Origin: an uncultured Flavobacteriales bacterium
GTDB taxonomy: Bacteria > Bacteroidota > Bacteroidia > Flavobacteriales > Flavobacteriaceae
Assembly (NCBI GenBank): GCA_913058295.1
Contig: CAJXRD010000019.1
Coordinates: 1-46,611 of the forward strand
Direction of reading: 5' to 3'
DNA: 46,611 nt
Under the pieces are notes generated by a model. That model searched no databases. It was not told the DNA's origin and saw only the letters and a list, made by a program, of their open reading frames with translations. A program made the position numbers and the translations under genes. This document shows, piece after piece, positions 22,225 through 31,421 of the stretch (its first letter is position 1; each line of letters starts with the position of its first letter).

Positions 22225-23772
22225 TTACTTAGGATCTAAAACTACAAAAGGTATAATTACCTCTTCTAAGGATATTCCACCATGCTGGTAAGTATTTCTA
22301 TAATAGCTTACAAAGTGGTTATATCTATTGGGATAAGCAAAGAATAAGTCTCCTTTAGCAAAGATAAATGAACTACTCATATTTATAGATGGTAGATGTA
22401 TGTCTTTTGGATTTTTAGATACTAGTACATCTTTTTCTTCATAGGATAAACTTCTACCGGTTTTATATCTAAGATTTGCACTAATATTTCTATCACCAAC
22501 CACTTTACTGGGGTTTTTGACATTTATAGTACCGTGGTCTGTTGTAATAATTAATTTGAAACCTAAATTGGATGCTTGTTGGATAATGTCTAATAGTGGT
22601 GAGTTTTTAAACCAACTTTGAGTTAGGGATCTATAGGATTTGTCTGTAGAAGCTAATTCCTTTATAACTTCCATTTCTGTTTTAGAATGTGAAAGCATAT
22701 CTACAAAATTATAAACCACAGCTATTAGATCATTATTTTTATGACTTCTAAAATTATCAGACAATCGTTTACCTTGTTTTAGACTTGAAATTTTATGATA
22801 ACTCCAATCCATATTAACGCCTAATCGTTTTAATTGTGATTCTAAAAACTCCTTTTCAAACATGTTTTTACCACCTTCTTCGGTATCATTTAGCCAATAA
22901 TTTGGATGCAACTTTTCCATATCACTAGGCATTAATCCAGAAAAAATTGCATTTCGAGCATATTGAGTTGCTGTTGGGAGAATGCTATAGTATAGTTCTT
23001 CAGATTTACTTTTATAACTACTCGCTAAAAATGGTTCGAAAGCTTTCCATTGATCGTAGCGCAAGTTGTCTACCACGACTAATAAAGTTTTCTGTTGCGT
23101 TATTTCTGGTAGAATCTTTTCTTTAAATAAAGTATGTGACATAACAGGTGCATCCTGATTGTGTTCAAACCAACTTGGGTAATTCTTATCTATAAACTTA
23201 CAAAACTGAATATTTGCTTCGTTTTTTTGTGATTCTAAAATTTCAAACATCCCAGAATCATCAATACTTTCTAATTCTAATTCCCAATACACTAATTTTT
23301 GATACATCTCTACCCAGCCTTCATAAGAATTAACCATAGACAAATCCATAGCAATTTTCCTAAATTCTTGTTGGTAACTAGAAGTAGTTTTCTCTGAAAC
23401 TAATCGAGTATGGTCTAAATTCTTTTTTAAACTCAACAGAATTTGATTTGGATTCACAGGCTTTATTAAATAATCTGCAATTTTAGATCCAATTGCCTCC
23501 TCCATAATATATTCCTCTTCACTTTTAGTTATCATAACTACAGGTAATGTAGCTTGATGCTCTTTTATCTCAGCAAGAGTTTCTAGTCCTGTTAATCCAG
23601 GCATATTTTCATCTAGAAAAACAATATCAAATTTTTGATTTTTTAATTCTTCTAAGGCTTCAGCGCCACTTTTTGCTTCGGTAACCTTATAATTTTTCTT
23701 TTCTAGGAAAATAATATGTGGTTTTAGTAATTCAATTTCGTCGTCTACCCAAAGTACTTTTATATCGCTCAT
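22225..23772 (-). CDS. porX: PorX, type IX secretion response regulator with PglZ domain
   Basis: 515 residues. An N-terminal receiver domain carries D10/D11, phospho-acceptor D54 in VFLDENMPG, T in MITKSEEEY and K in YLIKPVNP. The linker is helical (about 125-200). The C-terminal PglZ domain, alkaline phosphatase superfamily, has VVVDNLRYDQW, PTATQYARNAIFSG, TTDHGT and QHGG as metal-site segments. PorX works with the PorY kinase to control type IX secretion genes in Porphyromonas and relatives; the PglZ domain has been reported to cut oligonucleotides. Presence implies a T9SS elsewhere in the genome. Divergent from the HD hydrolase. Confidence 0.93.
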   Translation of the reverse strand: MSDIKVLWVDDEIELLKPHIIFLEKKNYKVTEAKSGAEALEELKNQKFDIVFLDENMPGLTGLETLAEIKEHQATLPVVMITKSEEEYIMEEAIGSKIADYLIKPVNPNQILLSLKKNLDHTRLVSEKTTSSYQQEFRKIAMDLSMVNSYEGWVEMYQKLVYWELELESIDDSGMFEILESQKNEANIQFCKFIDKNYPSWFEHNQDAPVMSHTLFKEKILPEITQQKTLLVVVDNLRYDQWKAFEPFLASSYKSKSEELYYSILPTATQYARNAIFSGLMPSDMEKLHPNYWLNDTEEGGKNMFEKEFLESQLKRLGVNMDWSYHKISSLKQGKRLSDNFRSHKNNDLIAVVYNFVDMLSHSKTEMEVIKELASTDKSYRSLTQSWFKNSPLLDIIQQASNLGFKLIITTDHGTINVKNPSKVVGDRNISANLRYKTGRSLSYEEKDVLVSKNPKDIHLPSINMSSSFIFAKGDLFFAYPNRYNHFVSYYRNTYQHGGISLEEVIIPFVVLDPK

Positions 23773-23823
23773 ATATGTATATTTGTTTTTTATTTACCTA
23801 AAAATGAATTTTAAGCAGTACTG

Positions 23824-23831
23824 CAAATTTA
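23824..23831 (-). promoter_or_regulatory. Promoter -7 box of porX
   Basis: Minus strand TAAATTTG, exact TAnnTTTG match, about 51 bases before the porX start codon. Confidence 0.45.
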
Positions 23832-23880
23832 ATTCCGAAGTACTTTAAAAATCATTCTTTTATTAAAAATATTATAAAGA

Positions 23881-25107
23881 TTGAATTCGCAAAACAAACT
23901 CAAAATCATAAACGACCCAATCTATGGTTTTATTACTATACCTAGTGTTCTCATTTTTGAATTAATTGAACATAAATACTTTCAAAGGTTACGTAGAATT
24001 TCTCAGATGGGGATGTCTTATTTAGTATACCCTGGAGCCCAACACAATCGGTTTCATCATGCTTTAGGCGCGATGCATCTAATGCAGAAAGCTGTGCAAG
24101 TGCTTCGTTTTAAGGGAGTAAAGATTTCAGAAGAAGAGGCAGAAGCCTTATACATAGCTATCCTATTACATGATATTGGGCACGGTCCTTTTTCCCATGC
24201 GATGGAACATAGTATTGTTGAAAAAGTAGATCATGAGCAAATTTCATTGCTTTTTATGGACGCTTTAAACAAAGAATTTAACAACAGATTAACGCTTGCC
24301 ATTCAAATATTTAAAAACGAATACCCAAGAAATTTCTTTTGTCAGCTAATTTCTGGTCAATTGGATATGGACAGAATGGATTATTTAAAACGAGATAGTT
24401 TTTATACCGGCGTTTCTGAAGGTGCCGTAAATTCTCAGCGATTAATTAGTATGCTAAATGTATTTGAGGACCATTTGGTTGTTGAAGAAAAAGGAATTTA
24501 CTCTGTAGAAAAATTCATTATCGCTAGAAGATTAATGTATTGGCAGGTATATCTTCATAAAACAGGATTGGTAGCAGAACAATTATTATTATTACTATTA
24601 AAAAGAGCTAAAGAACTTACCATTAATGGTTTTGTTTTACCAGCAAGTAAAGCTTTGACTTTCTTTTTAAATAAACCAATAACTTTTGAAAATTTCGATA
24701 CTGAAGTTTTAGAAACATTTGCAACATTAGATGATTACGATATAGTTTCCGCTATGAAATCTTGGGTTACGGAAGAAGATTTTGTTTTAAAAAACATTTC
24801 AGATATGTTATTGAATAGAGATTTACTTAAAATTGAAATGCAATCGAAACCATTTTCAGAAGAGAAAATAAATCTAGCAAAGCAATCTATGATGAGTAAA
24901 TATGACATTTCGGAAAAGGAAGCTTCCTATTTTGTTTTTACGGGAACCATTAGTAATCAGGCTTATCGAATGGATAAAGACACTATTAATTTGCTGACCA
25001 AGTCAGGTGAAATTATAGATGTGGCAAATGCAAGTGATCAATTAAATTTAAAAGCGCTTTCAAAAAATGTAGTGAAAAATTATATGTGTTTCCCAAAAAC
25101 CAAATAG
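23881..25107 (+). CDS. HD-domain phosphohydrolase (dNTPase/SAMHD1-like)
   Basis: 408 residues. HD metal site: HRFHHALGAMH (first His), LLHDIGHGPFSH (His-Asp pair) and LDMDRMDYLKRDSFYTG (last Asp). The opening NKLKIINDPIYGFI is the usual start of this deoxynucleotide triphosphohydrolase-like family. Its real substrate is unknown. Translation seems to begin at TTG; there is no ATG near, and the family motif starts five residues in, leaving little choice. Upstream of the lipid A cluster, but a promoter box before lpxD suggests separate control. Confidence 0.85.
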   Translation: MNSQNKLKIINDPIYGFITIPSVLIFELIEHKYFQRLRRISQMGMSYLVYPGAQHNRFHHALGAMHLMQKAVQVLRFKGVKISEEEAEALYIAILLHDIGHGPFSHAMEHSIVEKVDHEQISLLFMDALNKEFNNRLTLAIQIFKNEYPRNFFCQLISGQLDMDRMDYLKRDSFYTGVSEGAVNSQRLISMLNVFEDHLVVEEKGIYSVEKFIIARRLMYWQVYLHKTGLVAEQLLLLLLKRAKELTINGFVLPASKALTFFLNKPITFENFDTEVLETFATLDDYDIVSAMKSWVTEEDFVLKNISDMLLNRDLLKIEMQSKPFSEEKINLAKQSMMSKYDISEKEASYFVFTGTISNQAYRMDKDTINLLTKSGEIIDVANASDQLNLKALSKNVVKNYMCFPKTK

Positions 25108-25121
25108 TTATCCTTTTTTTC

Positions 25122-25129
25122 TATTTTTG
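25122..25129 (+). promoter_or_regulatory. Promoter -7 box of the lpxD-lpxC/fabZ-lpxA-efp cluster
   Basis: TATTTTTG, exact TAnnTTTG match, 34 bases before the GTG start of lpxD and 14 bases after the HD gene. Confidence 0.5.
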
Positions 25130-25163
25130 TAATGAATTAAAAAAAACTAATTAAAACCAACCT

Positions 25164-26183
25164 GTGAAATTTACAGCAGCTCAAATAGCCGGAATCTTAG
25201 AAGGCGAAGTAGACGGAAATCCTCAAGCAGAAGTATCTAAGCTTGCAAAAATAGAAGAAGGAATTGACGGAAGTCTTACCTTTTTAGCCAACCCTAAATA
25301 CACAAATTTTATATACTCAACTAAGGCATCTATCACAATTGTAAATAGTGATTTTGTACCAGACAACGAATTAACTACGACATTGATACGAGTAGAAGAT
25401 GCGTATAAGTCGTTTTCAAAATTATTAGAATATTATAATCAAGTAAAAATGAATAAAACAGGAATTGAAAAACCTGTTTTTATCTCGGATTCTGCGAATT
25501 ATGGTGATAACATTTATATTGGTGCTTTTGCTTATTTGGGTGAGAATGTAAAAATTGGTGATAATGTAAAAATTTATCCTAATGTTTATATTGGAGATAA
25601 TGTAATTATTGGTGACAACGTCACCTTATTTGCAGGCGCTAAAATATATTCAGATACTTTAATCGGAAACGGTTGTGTGATACATAGTAGTGTTATTCTT
25701 GGCGCAGATGGATTTGGTTTTACACCAAATGAAAAGGGTGAATTTATAAAAGTTCCACAAACTGGAAATGTTATAATAGAAGAAAATGTGGACGTAGGTG
25801 CTGCAACTTCAATAGACAGGGCTACTTTAGGTTCTACGGTGATAAGAAAGGGAGTTAAGTTAGATAACCAAATTCAAATTGCACATAATGTAGAAATAGG
25901 TAAGAATACAGTAATAGCAGCTCAAACGGGTATTGCTGGATCTACTAAAATAGGAGAAAATTGTATGATTGGTGGGCAAGTTGGTATTGCAGGCCATCTA
26001 GCTATTGGAAATTTTGTAAAAATACAAGCTCAAAGTGGGATAGGTAGAAATATTAAAGACGGAGAAGCAATACAAGGATCGCCAGCTTTTACCTATGGAG
26101 CATTTAATAAAAGTTATGTCCACTTTAGAAACCTTCCAGAAATTGTGAATAGGTTAAATATAATAGAGAAAAAAATAAAATAA
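25164..26183 (+). CDS. lpxD: UDP-3-O-acylglucosamine N-acyltransferase
   Basis: Third step of lipid A synthesis: N-acylation of UDP-3-O-acyl-glucosamine by hydroxyacyl-ACP. 339 residues. N-terminal uridine-binding domain (MKFTAAQIAGILEG to about 100), then a left-handed beta helix of hexapeptide repeats (IGDNVKIYPNVYIGDNVIIG). The catalytic His is in NQIQIAHNVEIG. A C-terminal helix (NLPEIVNRLNIIEKKIK) ends the trimer fold. It starts with GTG; relatives begin at the same MKFTA, so the start is good. Overlaps the next start by one base (TAATG). Confidence 0.95.
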   Translation: MKFTAAQIAGILEGEVDGNPQAEVSKLAKIEEGIDGSLTFLANPKYTNFIYSTKASITIVNSDFVPDNELTTTLIRVEDAYKSFSKLLEYYNQVKMNKTGIEKPVFISDSANYGDNIYIGAFAYLGENVKIGDNVKIYPNVYIGDNVIIGDNVTLFAGAKIYSDTLIGNGCVIHSSVILGADGFGFTPNEKGEFIKVPQTGNVIIEENVDVGAATSIDRATLGSTVIRKGVKLDNQIQIAHNVEIGKNTVIAAQTGIAGSTKIGENCMIGGQVGIAGHLAIGNFVKIQAQSGIGRNIKDGEAIQGSPAFTYGAFNKSYVHFRNLPEIVNRLNIIEKKIK

Positions 26184-27589
26184 TGATTAAAAGTTTCCAT
26201 AAACAACGCACGATTATAAAGGAAGTATCCTTAAGTGGAGTTGGTTTGCATACTGGTAAAGATGTTGAGATGACATTTAAGCCAGCTTCAGAAAATCATG
26301 GTTATAAATTTGTTCGAATAGATTTAGAAGGACAGCCTGTTATCGAAGCTGATGCTAATTATGTAACAAATACACAAAGAGGTACAAATCTTGAAAAGCA
26401 TGGCGTAAATATCAATACTTCAGAACATGTCTTAGCGGCATTAGTTGGTTTAGAGATAGATAATTGTTTAATTGAATTAAACGCTTCAGAGCCTCCAATA
26501 ATGGACGGATCTTCTAAGTTTTTCATAGATATATTAGAAAAAGCTGGAATTGTGGAACAGGAAGCAATGCGAGAAGAATTTATTGTAACCGATATCATAT
26601 CCTTTAAAGATGAAGAATCTGGAAGTGAAATTATGATTATGCCAGCAGATAATTATCAACTTACCACAATGGTTGATTTTGGAACCAATGTATTAGGAAC
26701 TCAAAATGCTTTTATCAATAATATTTCAGAATTTAAAGAAGAAATTTCTAATGCGAGAACTTTTAGTTTTTTGCATGAAATTGAAATGCTATTAGAGCAT
26801 GGACTTATAAAAGGTGGAGATTTAAACAATGCTATTGTATATGTAGATAAAGCTTTGTCTCCAGAAACAATGGAAAAATTAAAAGTAGCTTTTGGTAAGG
26901 ACACTATAACAGTAAAACCAAATGGTATATTAGATAACCTTACGTTGCATCATCCCAATGAAGCAGCTAGACATAAACTCTTAGATGTAATTGGTGATTT
27001 GGCATTGATAGGTACTCGAATTAGAGGAAAAGTAATTGCAAATAAACCTGGCCATCAAATTAATACTCAATTTGCAAAGAAACTTGCAAAAATTATTAAG
27101 ATTGAAAAACGAAATAAATTACCAGTTTACGATTTAAGTAAACCTCCCGTAAAAGATATTAATGCAATTATGGAAATGTTGCCACATAGGCCTCCTTTTT
27201 TATTAATTGATAAGATTTTAGAGATTAATGAAACTCAGGTTATAGGCTTGAAAAATGTAACAATGAATGAACCATTTTTCGTAGGTCATTTTCCAGGCGC
27301 TCCTGTAATGCCAGGGGTTTTAATTGTAGAAGCTATGGCACAAACTGGAGGTATTTTGCCTTTAAGCCAAGTACCAGATCCAGAAAACTATTTAACCTTC
27401 TTTTTAAAGATAGATAACGTTAAGTTTAAAAGACAAGTTAGTCCAGGAGATACCTTAATATTCGACCTTAAATTGATTGAGCCAATGCGAAGAGGAATCG
27501 TATTAATGTCAGGTAAAGCATACGTTAATGATGTATTGGTTACTGAGGCAGAATTAATGGCAAAAATTGTTAAAACAAAAAATCTATAA
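26183..27589 (+). CDS. lpxC/fabZ: Bifunctional LpxC deacetylase / FabZ dehydratase
   Basis: 468 residues, two enzymes in one chain. LpxC part (1-310): zinc ligands in TSEHVLAAL and HHPNEAARHKLLDVIGDL, the committed deacetylation in lipid A synthesis. FabZ part (about 315-468): NAIMEMLPHRPPFLLID and FFVGHFPGAPVMPGVLIVEAMAQ with the catalytic His and Glu, dehydrating 3-hydroxyacyl-ACP. This fusion is known from Bacteroidetes. It ties the branch point between phospholipid and lipid A, both using hydroxyacyl-ACP, to one polypeptide. One base overlap with lpxD and no gap to lpxA indicate one operon. Confidence 0.96.
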   Translation: MIKSFHKQRTIIKEVSLSGVGLHTGKDVEMTFKPASENHGYKFVRIDLEGQPVIEADANYVTNTQRGTNLEKHGVNINTSEHVLAALVGLEIDNCLIELNASEPPIMDGSSKFFIDILEKAGIVEQEAMREEFIVTDIISFKDEESGSEIMIMPADNYQLTTMVDFGTNVLGTQNAFINNISEFKEEISNARTFSFLHEIEMLLEHGLIKGGDLNNAIVYVDKALSPETMEKLKVAFGKDTITVKPNGILDNLTLHHPNEAARHKLLDVIGDLALIGTRIRGKVIANKPGHQINTQFAKKLAKIIKIEKRNKLPVYDLSKPPVKDINAIMEMLPHRPPFLLIDKILEINETQVIGLKNVTMNEPFFVGHFPGAPVMPGVLIVEAMAQTGGILPLSQVPDPENYLTFFLKIDNVKFKRQVSPGDTLIFDLKLIEPMRRGIVLMSGKAYVNDVLVTEAELMAKIVKTKNL

Positions 27590-28372
27590 ATGAATCAACC
27601 ACTAGCATACGTACATCCAGGAGCAAAAATCGCCAAAAATGTTGTTATAGAGCCTTTTGCAACCATACATAATAATGTAATAATAGGAGACGGAACCTGG
27701 ATTGGTTCTAATGTAACTATCATGGAAGGAGCACGAATTGGTAAAAACTGTAGTATTTATCCGGGCTCCGTAATTTCGGCTATTCCACAAGATTTAAAAT
27801 TTCAAGATGAAGATACCACTGTTGTAATTGGTGACAATACCACATTGCGTGAATATGTAACAGTAAATAGGGGGACAGTAGATCGTGGAAAAACAGTAAT
27901 TGGTAAAAATTGCCTGATAATGGCTTATTGCCATATTGCTCATGATTGTATTGTTGGAGATAATTGCATATTCTCTAATAATAGTACATTGGCAGGTCAT
28001 GTTACCGTAGGAGATTTTGCGATTTTAGCTGGAATGACAGCTGTTCATCAATTTTGCACTTTAGGAAGACATGCGTTTATAACCGGAGGATCTTTGGTTC
28101 GTAAAGACGTACCTCCTTTTGTAAAAGGAGCTCGAGAGCCAATGTCTTATGTTGGCATAAACTCTATAGGTTTGCGTAGAAGAGGTTTTGATTCTTCTAA
28201 GATTAGAGAAATTCAAAATATTTATAGAATTTTATATCAAAAAGGCCTTAATAATACACAAGCAGTGAGGTTAATTGAAGCGGATATGGAAGCAACTAAA
28301 GAAAGAGACGAAATCCTTCAGTTTATAAAAAACTCTAAGCGAGGTATTATGAAAGGATATTTTTCAAATTAA
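27590..28372 (+). CDS. lpxA: Acyl-ACP--UDP-N-acetylglucosamine O-acyltransferase
   Basis: First step of lipid A synthesis, O-acylation of UDP-GlcNAc. 260 residues: left-handed beta helix (IAKNVVIEPFATIHNN, IGDGTWIGSNVTIMEG), ISAIPQDLKF, catalytic His in YCHIAHDCIVGDN, and AGMTAVHQFCTLGRHAFITGG, then a helical C-terminal domain. Its ATG follows the previous stop codon directly. Being downstream of lpxC is the usual Bacteroidetes order. Confidence 0.96.
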   Translation: MNQPLAYVHPGAKIAKNVVIEPFATIHNNVIIGDGTWIGSNVTIMEGARIGKNCSIYPGSVISAIPQDLKFQDEDTTVVIGDNTTLREYVTVNRGTVDRGKTVIGKNCLIMAYCHIAHDCIVGDNCIFSNNSTLAGHVTVGDFAILAGMTAVHQFCTLGRHAFITGGSLVRKDVPPFVKGAREPMSYVGINSIGLRRRGFDSSKIREIQNIYRILYQKGLNNTQAVRLIEADMEATKERDEILQFIKNSKRGIMKGYFSN

Positions 28373-28394
28373 AAAAAAATTAGAATTTAAGATT

Positions 28395-28961
28395 ATGGCA
28401 AGTACTTCAGATATTAGAAAAGGATTATGTATTAAATACAATCACGATATTTTTAAAATTGTAGATTTTCAACATGTAAAGCCAGGTAAAGGGCCTGCAT
28501 TTGTTAGGACGAAATTAAAAAGTGTAACCACAGGTAAAGTGATAGATAACACTTTTTCAGCAGGACATAAAATTGAAGATATTAGAGTAGAAACACATAA
28601 ATTTCAGTTTTTATATAATGATGGAGAAACCTACCATTTTATGAATACTCAAGATTATGCACAAATTCAGGTGGAGAAAAGTTCCTTAGACAATCCTGAC
28701 CTTATGAAAGAAGGGGAGGTAGTTACCATTCAAATTAATACGGAAGATGATATGCCCTTGTCTGTAGATTTACCAGCGCATGTGATATTGGAAGTAACTA
28801 AAGCTGAACCTGGAGTTAAAGGAAATACAGCGACCAATGCAACTAAGCCTGCAACTGTAGAGACAGGAGCTGTAATTAATGTTCCTTTGTTTATTAATGA
28901 AGGAGATAAAATTAAAGTTGATACTGAGAAAGGAAATTATCAAGAGCGCGTAAAAGAATAA
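28395..28961 (+). CDS. efp: Elongation factor P
   Basis: 188 residues, three-domain EF-P that relieves ribosome stalling at polyproline. Tip loop VKPGKGPAF places the modifiable lysine at K32 (E. coli K34). No EpmA/EpmB gene is visible in the window, so modification chemistry cannot be told. Middle domain ETHKFQFLYNDGETYHFMN and C-terminal OB fold GAVINVPLFINEGDKIKVDT are typical. It lies 22 bp after lpxA and 48 bp before the second lpxD, inside the lipid A cluster. Confidence 0.96.
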   Translation: MASTSDIRKGLCIKYNHDIFKIVDFQHVKPGKGPAFVRTKLKSVTTGKVIDNTFSAGHKIEDIRVETHKFQFLYNDGETYHFMNTQDYAQIQVEKSSLDNPDLMKEGEVVTIQINTEDDMPLSVDLPAHVILEVTKAEPGVKGNTATNATKPATVETGAVINVPLFINEGDKIKVDTEKGNYQERVKE

Positions 28962-29009
28962 AGTTTTAGCGCCTATTAAGGCTTATATAGAATTTATCTA
29001 AGATGAATT

Positions 29010-29957
29010 ATGAAATTTAACAAACCTCAAACTTTAGAAGAAATTGCCAAAATCATTAATTGTGATTATGTTGGTAATGCAGAGTTTCCTGTTTTAGGAA
29101 TGAATGAAATTCATGTTGTTCAGCCTGGTGATATTGTTTTTGTAGACCATCCTAAATATTACGATAAAGCTTTAGAATCTCTTGCAACTATCGTATTGAT
29201 TAATAAAGAAGTAGATTGCCCAGAAGGGAAAGCCCTTTTGGTTTCAGACGATCCTTTTCGGGATTTTAATAAACTTACCAATCATTTTAGACCATTTGTG
29301 TCCGCATCTTCTGCAATAGCGGATTCAGCTATTATTGGTGAGAATACAGTTATTCAGCCCAATGTATTTGTTGGAAATAATGTGAAAATTGGAAACGATT
29401 GTATCATACATTCTAATGTCTCTATTTATGATAATACAGTTATAGGAAACAATGTAATTATTCACGCCGGAACTGTACTAGGAGCAGATGCTTTTTACTA
29501 TAAAAACCGACCTGAAAAATTTGACAAACTTCTAAGTGGAGGAAATGTTGTTATTGAAGATAATGTAGACATAGGTTCATTGTGTACTATAGACAAAGGG
29601 GTGAGTGACTCTACCAGAATAGGGGAAGGAACCAAATTAGATAATCAGGTTCATATTGGTCACGATACTGTTCTTGGAAAAAGATGTCTAGTAGCTTCAC
29701 AAGTTGGGATATCTGGTTGTGTTGTTATAGAAGATTTTGTTACCGTTTGGGGACAGGTTGGAATTACAAGTGGAATCGTTATTGGAGAAAAGGCTGTCAT
29801 TTCAGCTCAAAGTGGAGTTAGTAAGTCATTAGAAGGTCATAAATCATATTTTGGTACGCCAGCAGATGATTTCAGGAAAAAATATAAAGAAATAGCTGCA
29901 ATTCGAAAGATTCCAGAAATATTAGAGAAAATAGATAAATTAGATAAACTAAAATGA
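29010..29957 (+). CDS. Second LpxD-like N-acyltransferase
   Basis: 315 residues, a paralogue of LpxD: N-terminal domain (QTLEEIAKIINCDYVG, VVQPGDIVFVDHPKYYDKA), hexapeptide helix (IGENTVIQPNVFVGNNVKIG) and a retained candidate catalytic His in VHIGHDTVLG. Compared with the first copy it has ADAFYYKNRPEKFDKL where the first has ADGFGFTPNEKGEF, close to the acyl/substrate region, hinting at altered specificity (inference). Bacteroidetes often carry two such genes. It overlaps the next gene by four bases (ATGA). Confidence 0.88.
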   Translation: MKFNKPQTLEEIAKIINCDYVGNAEFPVLGMNEIHVVQPGDIVFVDHPKYYDKALESLATIVLINKEVDCPEGKALLVSDDPFRDFNKLTNHFRPFVSASSAIADSAIIGENTVIQPNVFVGNNVKIGNDCIIHSNVSIYDNTVIGNNVIIHAGTVLGADAFYYKNRPEKFDKLLSGGNVVIEDNVDIGSLCTIDKGVSDSTRIGEGTKLDNQVHIGHDTVLGKRCLVASQVGISGCVVIEDFVTVWGQVGITSGIVIGEKAVISAQSGVSKSLEGHKSYFGTPADDFRKKYKEIAAIRKIPEILEKIDKLDKLK

Positions 29958-30367
29958 GTAAATCGCCAAAACAGATTGTAAGTGATTTTCATCAAGCTAA
30001 TATTATAAATGATGAAACGGTATTAGATAATTATTTTCATAAAGATTTAGAATTAATCTGGAATAGTGCTGATGGTTTGTCCATAATGCATTATGAAGAT
30101 TTAATAGCATTCTTTTTAGAAATTAAAAGAACCTATCATGATTTAAGAGTCGAGATTAGTCATTTGCTAGAAGATGGCAATCATGTAACGATTCGATACA
30201 AGTATTATGTGAGAACAATCGAGAACCCAGATGAAGAGTTAGGAATTTCACATTTTATAGGTATTTGGGAGGTTAAGGACGAAAAAATGTACCGAGGACA
30301 TTTAGTAAGTCAGCCCGTAACGGCTCACGATGATACTACAGAATCTTATCATAAAGTTAAAGTGTAA
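29954..30367 (+). CDS. NTF2-like (SnoaL-like) protein
   Basis: 137 residues with the cone-shaped NTF2-like fold pattern: an N-terminal helix (PKQIVSDFHQANIIND), ELIWNSADG, a helix LIAFFLEIKRTYHDLR, and strands HVTIRYKYYVRTI and SHFIGIWEVKDEKMYRGH. Such proteins can be cyclases, isomerases or binding proteins; no catalytic set is certain. Its start overlaps the LpxD2 stop by four bases, so it is translationally coupled and may serve the same envelope pathway. Confidence 0.75.
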   Translation: MSKSPKQIVSDFHQANIINDETVLDNYFHKDLELIWNSADGLSIMHYEDLIAFFLEIKRTYHDLRVEISHLLEDGNHVTIRYKYYVRTIENPDEELGISHFIGIWEVKDEKMYRGHLVSQPVTAHDDTTESYHKVKV

Positions 30368-30394
30368 AATCCATATTTTTTTTTATAAAAAAAG

Positions 30395-30402
30395 TATATT
30401 TG
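30395..30402 (+). promoter_or_regulatory. Promoter -7 box of sucD
   Basis: TATATTTG followed by CACC, exact TAnnTTTG match, 35 bases before the sucD start codon; the same TATATTTGCACC also precedes ychF. Confidence 0.6.
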
Positions 30403-30437
30403 CACCTATAAAATTTAATTAAAAATTCACACAAATA

Positions 30438-31310
30438 ATGAGTGTTTTAGTAAATAAAGATTCAAAAATTATAGTTCAAGGATTTACAGGTGGAGAGGGA
30501 ACTTTCCATTCTGAACAAATGATAGAATATGGAACCAATATCGTTGGTGGTGTAACTCCAGGTAAAGGAGGTCAATTGCACCTTGGAAAGCCTGTTTTTA
30601 ACACAGTTGAAGATGCAGTAGCACAAGCTGGAGCAGATACAACAATCATTTTTGTGCCGCCTGCTTTTGCGGCAGATGCAATTATGGAGGCTGCTAATGC
30701 TGGAATTAAAGTAATAATTACAATAACCGAAGGTATCCCTACTGCGGATATGATGAAGGTTATGGATTATATTAAAAACTTAGATTGTCGTTTAATAGGA
30801 CCTAACTGCCCTGGAGTAATTACTCCAAATGAAGCAAAAGTTGGAATTATGCCAGGATTTGTTTTCAAAAAAGGAAAAGTTGGAGTAGTATCTAAATCTG
30901 GTACTTTAACTTATGAAGCTGCTGATCAAGTTGTAAAGCAAGGTTATGGTATTACAACTGCTATTGGTATTGGTGGTGATCCAATTATAGGAACAACAAC
31001 CAAAGACGCTGTAAAGATGCTAATTAACGATCCTGAAACCGAATGTGTGGTGATGATTGGGGAAATTGGAGGTCAATTAGAAGCGGATGCTGCTAAATGG
31101 TACAAAGAAAGTGGAAGTAAAAAACCAATTATTGGTTTTATAGCGGGAGAAACTGCGCCAGCAGGTAGAACTATGGGACATGCAGGAGCTATCGTTGGTG
31201 GATCTGATGATACTGCTCAAGCCAAAAAGAAAATTATGAGAGAACACGGTATTTATGTAGTGGATTCTCCAGCTGAAATAGGTAAAAAAGTTAAAGAAGT
31301 CTTAGGATAG
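30438..31310 (+). CDS. sucD: Succinate--CoA ligase, alpha subunit
   Basis: TCA cycle: succinyl-CoA plus ADP/GDP and phosphate to succinate and NTP. 290 residues, full length. CoA-binding Rossmann domain with VQGFTGGEGTFHSEQM and GGVTPGKGG, then IGPNCPGVITP, KVGVVSKSGTLTYEA, and the phosphohistidine in RTMGHAGAIVGG. The beta subunit sucC is not adjacent, as I recall for other flavobacteria. Own promoter and terminator make it a single-gene unit. Confidence 0.97.
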   Translation: MSVLVNKDSKIIVQGFTGGEGTFHSEQMIEYGTNIVGGVTPGKGGQLHLGKPVFNTVEDAVAQAGADTTIIFVPPAFAADAIMEAANAGIKVIITITEGIPTADMMKVMDYIKNLDCRLIGPNCPGVITPNEAKVGIMPGFVFKKGKVGVVSKSGTLTYEAADQVVKQGYGITTAIGIGGDPIIGTTTKDAVKMLINDPETECVVMIGEIGGQLEADAAKWYKESGSKKPIIGFIAGETAPAGRTMGHAGAIVGGSDDTAQAKKKIMREHGIYVVDSPAEIGKKVKEVLG

Positions 31311-31335
31311 TTTAAAGATTTCTTAAAAAATATAG

Positions 31336-31363
31336 GCCTTGTTAATTTAGCAAGGCTTTTTTT
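31336..31363 (+). terminator. Intrinsic terminator of sucD
   Basis: GCCTTG (31336-31341) and CAAGGC (31351-31356) pair across a 9 base loop and are followed by seven T. Confidence 0.8.
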
Positions 31364-31386
31364 ATGAAGAACTCCCAACGATTTGG

Positions 31387-31394
31387 TATATTTG
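31387..31394 (+). promoter_or_regulatory. Promoter -7 box of fabG
   Basis: TATATTTG, exact TAnnTTTG match, 27 bases before the fabG start codon. Confidence 0.55.
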
Positions 31395-31421
31395 AATTCA
31401 CTCTGAGAAAAACAATAACAA

